From assembly GCA_035999765.1 (NCBI GenBank), contig CP108521.1, positions 11,274,390 to 11,338,389 on the forward strand: a stretch of DNA of 64,000 nt, written 5' to 3'. This document shows, piece after piece, positions 49,502-58,770 of the stretch. Source of the DNA: Streptomyces sp. NBC_01231 (GTDB lineage Bacteria > Actinomycetota > Actinomycetes > Streptomycetales > Streptomycetaceae). Numbering within the stretch: position 1 is the stretch's first letter; each line of letters starts with the position of its first letter. The position numbers and the translations under genes are program-made. Below the pieces are notes generated by a model. The model did no database searches and was not told where the DNA came from. It saw only the letters and a list, made by a program, of their open reading frames with translations.

Positions 49502-51274
49502 TCAGAGTGCCGAGGGCATCGCCGCCAGCGGTAGATTCAGCCTGCTGGGACCGGAATCCGCAGTGGGAGCACCTGGATACTCCACCCACCGCTGAGCTGT
49601 CCGGCGCCGCTGTTCTGTGTCCAGCCGGTTGACCTTGCGGCGGAGCCGTTCGCCGACAGCGGCCGGGGCGCGGACTCTGAGGACAGCCGCAGCTTCCTCC
49701 CACTCCCACCCGGCGGCCGCTGTGCACGCGAACACCACCTCACGCTCGCCTGGAGGCAGATTCTGCAGCCACGGCAGCGTTGAGCCCCCATCTTCATCCA
49801 CTGCCCCTGCGGTGCATGCCAGGAGAGCAACGGCGGCATTCCGCCTGGGCATGGACACGGCCAGGCCGGTGTCCAACGGCAGCACACGCCCTGGCGGTGT
49901 CGGCCCGTCCGACGTCAGGCTGCCGATCGCAAGCCCGCTCACGGGATCCCATACCTGCACGCTGCCCTCCCGGATGACAGCCACCATCCATACGGTGGCC
50001 GGCCGGGTTCGGGGGCACCCGAGGAGGGGATCCCACAGCCCGGGTGTGGACCTGGCGGACGAAGCTCGTATGGCGGCCGCAACGCCCTGCGGCACGCATG
50101 TCTCGGCGGGCAAGACCCTGGGCATGACCGCTGTCTCGGTGCTTCCGCTCACGAGGATCACTGCATGCCTTATGACGTTCTCCCAGCAAGCCTCCTCGGG
50201 GTCCCCGAAGGAGGCGACGCCGCGGACAACGGACATTCCGCCGCCCGCCACCGGGAACCCATTCCCCAGCGGATCCGCTTCTGCGCTCCGCAGGAAAAGT
50301 GCCCCGGCAGACTCCCCCCTCGAAGCGCCCCAAGACCGTCCCACCCCCCAGCCTCCCAGGCACAGCATCTTGACCGGCGCGGCTTTACCCCAGAAGGAGC
50401 GGTTGTTGAAAGGCGTGAGACAGGCAGGCTCGCCGTTGCCCGCCAGTTCGAGAGCTTCCCGCACGGTAGAGGGAGTGGCCGCGGGGTCCTCGGCCTCGAT
50501 CCGGGAGCCGTTGAGGGTGTCCAGCGGCTCTTGGGAGATGCCCGAGGACGTGGGCGGCAGCGCGATCAGGGGACGGCTGGCAGGCAGTGCTGCCTGCTGG
50601 GGCGAGGCGGGCAGCGCCCGGGCACGGCTTGACGGGCCGGCCTCCAGTGCGGCAGCGGGCGCTTTCAGCAGCTGCGTGAGGAGATCGCGCACGGCCGGGT
50701 AGAACTCGTCGTCCTGTGCCTCGTACGCGAGCGGCGGGCAGGTGAACGTGAGACCGGACCACAGGCCTTCGGCCGCCGCGTGCTGCGCGTCGGCCAGGAC
50801 CTGCTCCAGAGGGTGCAGCGGGCGGGTCTGAATACCGTCGAGGAGCTGCTGCGCATCTGCGTGGCCCCACCGGGCGGCCTCCATCAGATGCCTCACCACC
50901 CAGAGGGAGCTCTCTGTCTTGCCACTGCCCGTCGGGATGAACACCATCAGGCGCTGCGGCTCTGTGAGGACGATCCGGAATGCGGCGCCGGGGTGCTGTT
51001 CGGTGAGCGCGAGAGTGAAGGCGGCGCGGGCGGCGTTCAGTTCGCCGCGGCGCAGCGCCCTGGTGGCGAGTCGGTAGGCGCTGTTGGCGTCGGCCCGTGC
51101 CGTGCTGGCGGTGATGCCGCGGGTACGGGCAGGCCTCGGCCCCCAGTCACCGGTGGGGCGGTCCCAGTAGTCGGCAGGCCCCTGCATGCGCTTCAGCAGT
51201 CGGGCGTACGCGGTGCTCCTCACAGGGTCCTCCGTGTTGGTGGTTGTCCTCCGGCGGGTGTCGTTGCTGTCCAT
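49502..51274 (-). CDS. module protein with P-loop-like motif and sigma-region-4-like tail
   Basis: 590 aa from ATG 51274, overlapping the sigma-like gene stop (TGATG), so it is translated with it. Residues ~60-105 are TPR/Sel1-like (SAYRLATRALRRGELNAARA). A Walker-A-like PTGSGKT stands at 114-120 but no partner motif is evident. A WD-like strand (GSVQVWDPVSGLAIGSL) occurs near residue 440. The last ~90 residues (LPPGEREVVFACTAAAGWEW, then AAVGERLRRKVNRL) look like a sigma region 4 helix-turn-helix. It is the third gene of the left flanking module; its role is unknown. Confidence 0.75.
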   Translation of the reverse strand: MDSNDTRRRTTTNTEDPVRSTAYARLLKRMQGPADYWDRPTGDWGPRPARTRGITASTARADANSAYRLATRALRRGELNAARAAFTLALTEQHPGAAFRIVLTEPQRLMVFIPTGSGKTESSLWVVRHLMEAARWGHADAQQLLDGIQTRPLHPLEQVLADAQHAAAEGLWSGLTFTCPPLAYEAQDDEFYPAVRDLLTQLLKAPAAALEAGPSSRARALPASPQQAALPASRPLIALPPTSSGISQEPLDTLNGSRIEAEDPAATPSTVREALELAGNGEPACLTPFNNRSFWGKAAPVKMLCLGGWGVGRSWGASRGESAGALFLRSAEADPLGNGFPVAGGGMSVVRGVASFGDPEEACWENVIRHAVILVSGSTETAVMPRVLPAETCVPQGVAAAIRASSARSTPGLWDPLLGCPRTRPATVWMVAVIREGSVQVWDPVSGLAIGSLTSDGPTPPGRVLPLDTGLAVSMPRRNAAVALLACTAGAVDEDGGSTLPWLQNLPPGEREVVFACTAAAGWEWEEAAAVLRVRAPAAVGERLRRKVNRLDTEQRRRTAQRWVEYPGAPTADSGPSRLNLPLAAMPSAL

Positions 51275-51993
51275 CAGCTACTGTCCTCGGGCCGTGATCG
51301 GGGCGGCATGATGTGCGCTGGCCGTAGTCGATCGCTGACCGCGGGGGCGCTGCGGATCGCCTGGCGGCCGCGCGACCATTGCTGATCGACCTGGTTCCTG
51401 GTGGTTCCGACCTGGGCGGCGATGTCCGGGGCCCGCATGCCCTGTCGCTGCATTTCTGCCACCGCCCGTGTCTGCGGGGCGCTGATGTCGCGGATGGCGT
51501 CGTCGACCGCGCCCAGGAGTTCCTCCTCCTCGGTGGGCCCCCACAGGCGTCGGTCGGCGGGCGAGGCATCACGCACGACGCATTCCTGGGGATCCGTGCT
51601 GCACCCCTCCCTGGACGCGGCGGCAGTGGCCGCCGCGTCCAGGCGCTGCCCGTCGTCGACGAGCGTTTCGCTCTTGAACTGTGCCGACCACTTGCAGGCC
51701 AGCCGCCTGGCGGTCGACTTGATGTAGGCCACCGGCTGCCGAGAGGGGTCCAGCAGCCCGCTGCTGAGTACCTGGCAGAGGGCCTCGCTGGCGATGTCCT
51801 GGCGGGCGGCGTTGCTGAGATCGCGGAAGCCCGACAGGGAGGCCACGACCTCCTTGAGCATCTGCCGGAGCTGCTCCTCCGTCATGTTCTCGAAGTCGAA
51901 CGCGCACCGCACGGACGCCGGGCCGTCGGGGCTCACCACAGGCCGCGCTCCGTCCCGTGGCCCCGATGCCCGGACGGCTCCGCTATCCGCCAC
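51274..51993 (-). CDS. sigma-70-family (ECF-like) factor, left module
   Basis: 239 aa from GTG 51993. A region-2-like part (DIASEALCQVLSSGLLDP, then YIKSTARRLACKWSAQFK) and a region-4 helix-turn-helix (RQGMRAPDIAAQVGTTRNQV, then DQQWSRGRQAIR) are present. It overlaps the upstream membrane gene by 61 bases and the downstream 590-aa gene by one base, so all three are co-translated. It would normally recruit core RNA polymerase to special promoters; whether it instead binds the nearby polymerase-like protein is open. Confidence 0.82.
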   Translation of the reverse strand: MADSGAVRASGPRDGARPVVSPDGPASVRCAFDFENMTEEQLRQMLKEVVASLSGFRDLSNAARQDIASEALCQVLSSGLLDPSRQPVAYIKSTARRLACKWSAQFKSETLVDDGQRLDAAATAAASREGCSTDPQECVVRDASPADRRLWGPTEEEELLGAVDDAIRDISAPQTRAVAEMQRQGMRAPDIAAQVGTTRNQVDQQWSRGRQAIRSAPAVSDRLRPAHIMPPRSRPEDSS

Positions 51994-52235
51994 ACCGTCA
52001 GACGACAGCCGTCCGGACCTTCGTAGTGCACTGCCGCCCCGGCGGGCAGCCCCTTCAGCGCCTCGACCGTGAGGGCTGCCGGATCACAGATCCCGGTGCC
52101 GGCCGAGACGGCAGCGACTCGCTGCCGCCGCGCGCGTCGCCGCAGGCCCGCGAGGAGAGGAAGGTTCCACACCGCGTGAAGCACGGGTGCCAGGGCCGTA
52201 CCGACGGTCACGTAGTCGAGAATCTGGGACGTCAT
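51933..52235 (-). CDS. small membrane-anchored protein, left module
   Basis: 100 aa from ATG 52235 behind AGAGG. One N-terminal helix (YVTVGTALAPVLHAVWNLPL) is followed by a basic stop-transfer patch (RRRARRQR). The cytosolic tail is small (VEALKGLPAGAAVHYEGPD). It opens the left three-gene module. Its mirror-image counterpart at 58513 has the same layout of helix then basic patch. It may be a membrane tether or anti-sigma-like anchor; that is inference. Confidence 0.7.
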   Translation of the reverse strand: MTSQILDYVTVGTALAPVLHAVWNLPLLAGLRRRARRQRVAAVSAGTGICDPAALTVEALKGLPAGAAVHYEGPDGCRLTVWRIAEPSGHRGHGTERGLW

Positions 52236-52316
52236 CTTGCCTCTGTCTTGGACGAGTTGGGCGAAGCCGAAGAGGCCTTCGCCTACTCATAGGCCCGATG
52301 CATCCCCCTTCTTAAC

Positions 52317-52553
52317 AAAACACTCAAGATTCTTTCCGGGCTCCGTCACGACTGCGCCCAGGCCCTCGAGCACCCGTACGAGACAGACCGGGGCCACCTG
52401 ACCTCCGGCATCCGCCCGTCGCTGTGCACCCGTCACGACCTGCAACGGACTCGGGACTTCGCATGGAACCATGTGCTGCCCTGGGACGCGGAGGAGGAGT
52501 CCGTCGTCCTGACGGTCCGCTCGCCGTCCGTCCCTGGACACGAGGTGCCATGA
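52317..52553 (+). pseudogene. 3' remnant of an unrecognised gene
   Basis: The plus strand is open and reads like coding sequence (ALEHPYETDRGHLTSGIRPS, then HDLQRTRDFAWNHVLPWD), ending at TGA 52553. A stop at 52314 and the lack of any start codon show that only the tail remains. Family unknown. Confidence 0.4.
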
Positions 52554-52595
52554 GGGGCGGTCAGCCGGTCTGATGATCCCCTGACGCGCTCGGAG

Positions 52596-55500
52596 TCAAT
52601 GCTCCCACTCGGGAAACAGCAGAAACCGGTCGAGACGGTCGAGGTGAGCCGACTCCCCGGTCCCGATCATCCGCACGATCTCCTTCGGAAGGTGCTCCTG
52701 GTCGAGGCCGAGCAAGGAAGTAGGCAGGTCGGTCGATTCGCTGCCACCGCTGTCGCCGTCGTGGAGCAACACGCTGGGGAGAAGCGCCCCTCGGGCCTCC
52801 GTCGCGGCTTCCTCGGTCAGCAGGGGGAAGATCCTGACAGGAGCGCCGAGCCGGTCCCAGCCGAGGTGGTCGAACAGGCCCGGATCCAGCTTCAGGGAGA
52901 GGTCGCCGGTCAGACGGCCGACGCGTACGGCAAACAGCGGCCACCGGGTTCCCGGCACCGAGACCAGCACCGTCGTGTGCTGACAGACGGCCTGCAGCTG
53001 CGCCCACGCCTGCGGGGTGCGGTCGCGCACGGCTTGCCGGGCGAGCGTGATGTTCGGGCTGTCCCCGGTGTCGACCAGCCTTCCGATCAGGACCGGCGCC
53101 AGGAGCGTCCAGGCGAGCCGGTCGGGAAGCAGGGCCATGTCCAGGTCCCCGGTCGCCTCGGCGACCAGCGTGGTACGAGCACTGAAATCTGCCGGACGCT
53201 CGAAGAGCCGCTCTCGGAACCCACCGCTGCGACCGGGGAGGATCGTCGTCAGGTCGGCGAGCGTCGCCCCGTGCTCGCCCGGGTCGAGAAGGGCGTCGAC
53301 GGCCTGCTGAAGTCGGGTGCGCTCATGACTGATCACCTGCGACGGAGCTTCGACGGTGATCAGCCGACGAAGTCGGGAGGTGCGCGAGACGATCTGTCTG
53401 TACGGGTTGTTAAGTGCGCTGCCGTGCATGCGTCCCTCGTGGACGATCACCGGGCGCAGGTCGGCGGGCAGCACCGGAAGTCTGCGTAGCAGTGCTCCCC
53501 GGGGAGGGGCCTGCCCTCGCCGGGTGAACAGCAGCCGGATCGCCTCCGCACCCGTGCACAGCCGGTCCTCATCGAGGCGGGGCCTGGGCTCCGGCCCGGC
53601 GTGCGGGAGGACGAACTCGTCGCGGGCGCCGTCCCTGACGATGTGACACCGCTCGTGGATAATGTCCGCCAGTGTCCCGCGGTCGAGGCCAAGGGCGTCG
53701 CCCAGACGGTCCTTGTACCAGGGGTGAACCACCGGCGCGGCCAGTTCGATGTGGCCCATGCGCCAGCGCCGGACCTTGCTGTCCGTCACTTCCACCCCGC
53801 ACTTTGGGCAGACGTCGCCCCCGTGACGTGAACTCCTGAATCTCCCGCAACCGCACTTGTGGTCGCGGACCGGTCCGAAGACGCTCTGACAGGCCAGGCC
53901 GGCCCGCACCGGTAGCCGGGTCCGCAGGTCCACCGTGTCACCGTTGCGCACCTCGCCGAAGGACGTGGCGAGGACCTGCTCGTCGTCGATGGCCCGGAAG
54001 GACAGCCGGTCCCCGTGCCACACGGGCTCGACGCAGGCGGCGCGCAGCAGGCGGCCCCAGTTGCGGACCGCCTCGAGCGGTGCGGACTCCAGCGTCGATG
54101 CTTGCTCGGACGGCGGCATCGGGATCTCCCGCAACGAGGTCCCGCCCTCGACCAGGAGCTGGTAGAAGCCGAGGCGCCCGTCGATGAAGTCACTCCGGAA
54201 CACATGGATCTCGAAGGCGGTTCGGCTCGCGCTGTGTCGCAACAGCCACGCCAGATCCGCAAGTCGGACCGGTTGCCCCGAATCGCTCGCGTCAGTCCAT
54301 ACCGGCAGCTGCGTGACCATGGAGTACGGGCCTGTTGCCCGGGCGCGGACGACAGATCGGGAGCGCTCGTCGGGGCGGAGCCGGACGCCGACGGTCCTAG
54401 TCGGCTCTTCGGCCGCCCAGGGATGGTCGGGGCCGACGAGTACGTCCGTCCCGTGGCCGTCCTGGGTGCCGCACACCACCGCGCTGGAGCCGTCCGGGCC
54501 GTACAGGACGTCGCCGGTCTCCAGGGGGTCCGTCGTCGCCAGGCTGATGCTGATTCTGGCGCGTTCGTCGGGGCGCAACACCTCGTCCTGGACCACCCGT
54601 GCCGGATGCCAGGCGACCTCGAAGAACTCGGACGCCGCCGTACTGATGTGCACACTCAGCACCCTCGCGGGGTGCCGGCCGGCCCAGCGGAACGACGCGT
54701 CCCGCCGATCGAGGAACCTCTCACCGAAGATCGCGCGCAGCAGCCGCTCCTCCGGGGTCAGGCTCTCCTCGGTGCGGGGTGTGCTGATGCCGACGAGAAG
54801 ATCACCCGGCTCGACCGTCTCGCCGGGCAGCACGATTCCGTCTGAGGCGAGCGCCCCGCACAGGTCGGGCATCACCTCCGGCGGCTCGGCGGTGAGCTCG
54901 TCGAACCCGAGCGGGGTCATACGCAGGGATACGCCGACGTTGTCCAGGCCCGAGCCGGAAAGGGTCCCGGGCGTGGACAGGTCAAGTGAGACCAGGGCCG
55001 CATCGCCACGGAGGCCCGGAGACACGGCCACCACACAGGGCCGGTACAGGTCGGCGCCGCGGGCGAGGCCAGCTTCCTCGTGCCGCTCGGGGGAGAGGGC
55101 GTAGCCCACCCTGCGGGCGAACCCTGCACTGAACCCGTCGGTCTGCCAGCGACGCCGCCCGGGGCGGCGGATTCCGGCCTGCGCGGCGATGACGGCCCGC
55201 AGCTCGGACCCGGCCGGACGGTTGCGGCCAGTGACGGTGCGCCGGAAGGCGGCTTGCAGGATCCGTTCGACGTCGGTCTGCCGGTCGTACCTGGGATGAT
55301 CGGCGACTGCGACGAGTTGCCCGGTCGGCCGGTCCTGCCCATGTCGGTCCCGGACGTCGCTGACCCACAGCATGTCCGGGAGGTCGAAGACCAGTTCGTC
55401 GTCCCGCTCGGTAAGCCCCAGTATCAACGGCAGGTGCATCAACTCCAGACACCAGAGGTCCGCCGGCTGCCCCGGCCGACGGATCCGCAGCTCGAGGGTG

Positions 55501-56264
55501 AGCGGGATCCGGCAGTCGGAGGGGTGCACACCACCCTTCTGGATCTGCCACCACAGGCTCAGCGTCACCCGTGTTCCGCACAGTTCGCAGGTGACATACG
55601 CGGCTACAGTTCCGCACCCGTGACACCGGCGCCCCTGCGCGGGCAGTCGGCCGTTGCCGGACATCGCTCCGCAGGCGCAGGCGCAGGCGTGGTCGTAACG
55701 GGCGGCGTGCCCCTTCCGCCTCCCGCACGAACAGGCCCACGTGCCCAGGTGGTACCCGGTGAGGTCCACGTCGACTGGTGGCTCTGAAAAGTCGTCCTCG
55801 TCCGTTAGCCGCATCGGGAACAGCCGGTGCAGGGCCCGCTCCAGACCGATCTCCTGCCGGTCGGCAGCGGGCACGTCCAGCTGGAGGAAGTCGGCGAAGC
55901 CTTGGCAGTGCCGCCGGTGCAGGGGCGCGTACGCGTCGTCGCGCTCCGCCGACCGCTGACGGAAGAGCAGCCGGGCGTAGCGCAGCAGGTCGGGCCGGGC
56001 CCGGCTGAAGTACTCCAGGCCGAGGTCGAGGTCGTCGCGCAGAGCGAGCACACCGAACCGTGCCAGGCGCAGCTCGCGGAACTGCTCATCAGTGAGGACC
56101 TCGTGCACCTCGTCGGCGAGGTCGTCCTCCACGGTATAGCGCACCACGGTGGAGAGCGCGTAGTCGCTGCGGTGAGAACGCCACTGTCGGGCGTCCTCCG
56201 CCAACTGCCTGCGGAACGTGCCCTGCGCGATCCCTTCGGCGACGCGCTCGCGGAACGACGGCAT
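52596..56264 (-). CDS. RNA polymerase beta/beta-prime fusion homologue lacking both catalytic centres
   Basis: 1222 aa from ATG 56264. Residues ~175-230 hold a unique Cys cluster (CSCG, CACACG, CHGC, CELC). Residues ~405-760 follow the beta C-terminal half: DGIVLPGETVEPGDLLVG, TPEERLLRAIFGE, ARATGPYSMVTQ, SDFIDGRLGFYQLL. Residues ~753-1170 follow the beta-prime N-terminal half: FGPVRDHKCGCG with the four zinc Cys (804, 806, 819, 822), RMGHIELAAPV, LPVLPADLRPVI, QQAVDALLD. The beta motif GDKLAGRHGNKGV reads GDVLYGPDGSSAV, so both catalytic Lys are gone. NADFDGD aligns with LGWDRLG, so the Mg-binding triad is gone. Bridge helix and trigger loop are absent. It cannot polymerise by the known mechanism; a regulatory, decoy or sensing role is inferred. 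It is coupled to the STAND NTPase (TAATG). Confidence 0.9.
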   Translation of the reverse strand: MPSFRERVAEGIAQGTFRRQLAEDARQWRSHRSDYALSTVVRYTVEDDLADEVHEVLTDEQFRELRLARFGVLALRDDLDLGLEYFSRARPDLLRYARLLFRQRSAERDDAYAPLHRRHCQGFADFLQLDVPAADRQEIGLERALHRLFPMRLTDEDDFSEPPVDVDLTGYHLGTWACSCGRRKGHAARYDHACACACGAMSGNGRLPAQGRRCHGCGTVAAYVTCELCGTRVTLSLWWQIQKGGVHPSDCRIPLTLELRIRRPGQPADLWCLELMHLPLILGLTERDDELVFDLPDMLWVSDVRDRHGQDRPTGQLVAVADHPRYDRQTDVERILQAAFRRTVTGRNRPAGSELRAVIAAQAGIRRPGRRRWQTDGFSAGFARRVGYALSPERHEEAGLARGADLYRPCVVAVSPGLRGDAALVSLDLSTPGTLSGSGLDNVGVSLRMTPLGFDELTAEPPEVMPDLCGALASDGIVLPGETVEPGDLLVGISTPRTEESLTPEERLLRAIFGERFLDRRDASFRWAGRHPARVLSVHISTAASEFFEVAWHPARVVQDEVLRPDERARISISLATTDPLETGDVLYGPDGSSAVVCGTQDGHGTDVLVGPDHPWAAEEPTRTVGVRLRPDERSRSVVRARATGPYSMVTQLPVWTDASDSGQPVRLADLAWLLRHSASRTAFEIHVFRSDFIDGRLGFYQLLVEGGTSLREIPMPPSEQASTLESAPLEAVRNWGRLLRAACVEPVWHGDRLSFRAIDDEQVLATSFGEVRNGDTVDLRTRLPVRAGLACQSVFGPVRDHKCGCGRFRSSRHGGDVCPKCGVEVTDSKVRRWRMGHIELAAPVVHPWYKDRLGDALGLDRGTLADIIHERCHIVRDGARDEFVLPHAGPEPRPRLDEDRLCTGAEAIRLLFTRRGQAPPRGALLRRLPVLPADLRPVIVHEGRMHGSALNNPYRQIVSRTSRLRRLITVEAPSQVISHERTRLQQAVDALLDPGEHGATLADLTTILPGRSGGFRERLFERPADFSARTTLVAEATGDLDMALLPDRLAWTLLAPVLIGRLVDTGDSPNITLARQAVRDRTPQAWAQLQAVCQHTTVLVSVPGTRWPLFAVRVGRLTGDLSLKLDPGLFDHLGWDRLGAPVRIFPLLTEEAATEARGALLPSVLLHDGDSGGSESTDLPTSLLGLDQEHLPKEIVRMIGTGESAHLDRLDRFLLFPEWEH

Positions 56265-57682
56265 TAGTGCTTCTCCCGGAAGTATTCCCTGAACCGGTTG
56301 TGACAGAAGGTGTACGACTGCTCGCCGGTCCGCAACAGGAACCGCTGCACGTCACGCACCACCTGCTCGAGCGTCCCGCCGGTCAGGCCGGGAACGTTGC
56401 GGAGCAGGTCGGAGCGGTGCAGGGGGCCGTACGCCTCAAGGATCAGGCCGAGCACCTTGTCGTGCAGACGGCTGTCGACGGAGCGGTGGAGGTGTTCGAA
56501 CTGTTCGTCGAGGTACGGGTGCAGGCCGTTCGGGGTCCGTCGGATGTTCTCCGGGGTGAGCCTGCCGTGTTCCACGTCCTCGACCAGGAACCGTAGATAG
56601 AAGGGGTCTCCCTCGGAGACGTCGTGAAGGGCGTCGACGAAGCCGGCCCGCCGGCCGAGGGCGGCGCCGGCCGGCCCGGCGTGGTGCAGTAGCAGCTGCC
56701 GGACGGCGTCGGTGTCCAGGCCGCCGAGCGTCACCCGCAAACCGATGTCGTCCGGTGTCAGCCCCACTTCGGAGAGGTAGGACCGGTCGCCCTGGGACCG
56801 GGCCGACAGAAGGACGAACAGGTTCTTCGGTAGGCGCCGCGGGAGGAGACCGAGCAGGAAGCTGGGATGCCGGTCCACCTCGTCGATGGCGTCCAGCACC
56901 AGCACGGTCGGGTTCTCCCGGTCGTTCTCCACCACTTCGAGGAACCGGGCCGCCAACGCGCGCCCACCGATGGGGGCGGCACGGTGCGGTTCGAGTTGCT
57001 CGCACAGGTTGGAGAGCAGATCGTCGAGCCGGGTCGGGTCGAAGGCCCCACCGGCCGTCTTGTAGCGCTGACTGATGAAGTGGTAGAGGTAGCCGGGCTG
57101 TTGCCGGATCAGTACGGCCAGCAACGACGTCTTGCCGTACCCGGAAAGCCCGTCGACGAAGACGTATCCGCGATCGTGCCCATCGATGTGGTCGCGGATG
57201 GCGCTGACCTCGCCGTCGCGGCCCGCGAACTTCTCGGTGTGGTAGTCGAGCAAGTGCTGGAAGAACCATCGCGATCCACCGGACGACGGAGCCTGCGCTG
57301 GGGGCGAGGGAGGGGCCGGAGCGCGTCCCGTCTCCCGTGTGAGGGCGCTCGCCCAAAGCTGCCGGACGCTGTCGACCACCGCCCGTTCGTCGCGCCCGGC
57401 TCTGCGTGCCAAGACGGTGGCCACGGACACGACGGCTTCGGCCCGGCGCGGAAGAGCGGGCTCCGACAGGATCCTGCGGACGGTGTCCCCGCTCGGCGCG
57501 TCCGGCAGGAAGTCGTCCTGTTTGATCTCGTCCGCGATCTCGTCCGTAGCCGGCGCGCCCGCGTGTGCGTAAAGCTCGTACAGCAGTGACTTGAGTTCCC
57601 GAAGAGGACCTTCGGCGACGACCGGAGGCCGGACGGGCCGTGGCCGTGGTGTGCGCCGCTCTGTGTTCTCTTCGTCCCTCAC
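56264..57682 (-). CDS. HTH-STAND NTPase coupled to the polymerase-like gene
   Basis: 472 aa from GTG 57682. Residues ~25-115 are an HTH of the streptomycete signalling type (LRELKSLLYELYAHAGAPAT, then RILSEPALPRRAEAVVSVAT). The NTPase follows with Walker A GLSGYGKTSLL, Walker B VLVLDAIDEVDRHPS and sensor-type LFVLLSARSQGDRSYLSEVG. A winged-helix region ends the protein (HRSDLLRNVPGLTGGTLEQV). No repeat sensor is attached, which is odd for a STAND protein, so the coupled polymerase-like protein may serve as sensor or output. Its TAA stop overlaps that gene's ATG by one base. Confidence 0.88.
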   Translation of the reverse strand: MRDEENTERRTPRPRPVRPPVVAEGPLRELKSLLYELYAHAGAPATDEIADEIKQDDFLPDAPSGDTVRRILSEPALPRRAEAVVSVATVLARRAGRDERAVVDSVRQLWASALTRETGRAPAPPSPPAQAPSSGGSRWFFQHLLDYHTEKFAGRDGEVSAIRDHIDGHDRGYVFVDGLSGYGKTSLLAVLIRQQPGYLYHFISQRYKTAGGAFDPTRLDDLLSNLCEQLEPHRAAPIGGRALAARFLEVVENDRENPTVLVLDAIDEVDRHPSFLLGLLPRRLPKNLFVLLSARSQGDRSYLSEVGLTPDDIGLRVTLGGLDTDAVRQLLLHHAGPAGAALGRRAGFVDALHDVSEGDPFYLRFLVEDVEHGRLTPENIRRTPNGLHPYLDEQFEHLHRSVDSRLHDKVLGLILEAYGPLHRSDLLRNVPGLTGGTLEQVVRDVQRFLLRTGEQSYTFCHNRFREYFREKH

Positions 57683-58035
<353 letters not shown>

Positions 58036-58512
58036 CGGCCGACCGGGGCCTGGCTGGCGGATCAAGTCGGAGGAAAGCTGCGGCGCGCAGATGGGCGGGC
58101 CAGCGTCGCCAGCATGATCCCGCCAGCCAGGACCTAGTTGTCCACGGGCCCCGCCCGCTGGCGGCTTCCGGCTGCCAGAGGCGCAGGACCTCGCTGCCTC
58201 TGCGTCACAAGCACGCATAGGGTCACACACAGGAGGACCCAATAAAAATTGATTAAACGGGCCTCCGTGCCGGATCCAAAAGCAATTAAGTTCCTGAGGG
58301 AAAGAATGTCTTCCCGCGTTTTGGGAAGAATTTCTTTCTGTCGAAATAGGTGATCCGTAGCTGCGTGACCGAGACAACTGGCAGATCGCGAACGGCTCGG
58401 GTCAGCCTCGCACGGAAGCAAGATCGGCCCCGGATGTCAGAAAATCGGCCCCCATCGCCACTCCATACCGAAGCGCGGGCACCCGCCCTCGCCGGAGGAG
58501 GAACACAGCGTC
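58036..58512. other. non-coding stretch with an AT-rich patch and hairpin
   Basis: About 480 bases. From 58240 to 58350 the sequence is clearly AT-richer than its surroundings and contains the dyad GTCTTCCC/GGGAAGA. On the minus strand a hydrophobic peptide (LINFYWVLLCVTLCVLVTQR) can be read, but with rare TTA codons and no good start, so I do not call a gene. The promoter of the right module should be here. Confidence 0.45.
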
Positions 58513-58770
58513 GTGGACAGCACAGTTGTCAGCGCGGCCGTGACCGTGGCCGCGTGCGCGGTCGGGGGCGTCGCCCGGGTGCTCGTGGCCCGGATCACCG
58601 CACGGGCCCTGCTGAGGAGGACTCGCATCGAAGAGGAAGGCCGCACAGCCCGCATCAACGCGCTGGGGGAGGGCGGTACCTTGCAGGAGCGGGACGAGAC
58701 GGGCCGTCACCTGGCAGTGCGCCAAGGAGCACGGGGGAGGGGAGGCAGCCGTGGACCGTATGGAGGATGA
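58513..58770 (+). CDS. small membrane-anchored protein, right module
   Basis: 85 aa from GTG 58513 with GGAGG upstream. An N-terminal hydrophobic helix (STVVSAAVTVAACAVGGVAR) is followed by a basic segment (ARITARALLRRTRIEEEGRT). It overlaps the sigma gene by 20 bases. The order small membrane protein, sigma factor, third gene repeats that of the left module at 52235-49502, although sequence similarity is slight. Confidence 0.7.
   Translation: MDSTVVSAAVTVAACAVGGVARVLVARITARALLRRTRIEEEGRTARINALGEGGTLQERDETGRHLAVRQGARGRGGSRGPYGG

Noticed and set aside
52599..53489. 296-codon plus-strand frame inside the polymerase-like gene
   Set aside because: It is antisense to clearly conserved beta-prime-like sequence and has no family resemblance.
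52596..56264. Reading the polymerase-like gene as an active second RNA polymerase
   Set aside because: The beta Lys pair, NADFDGD, bridge helix and trigger loop are all missing, so catalysis by the known mechanism is excluded.
58134..58421. 95-codon minus-strand frame with a hydrophobic helix
   Set aside because: It lacks a ribosome site, uses rare TTA codons and lies in an AT-rich promoter-like patch; too weak to call.
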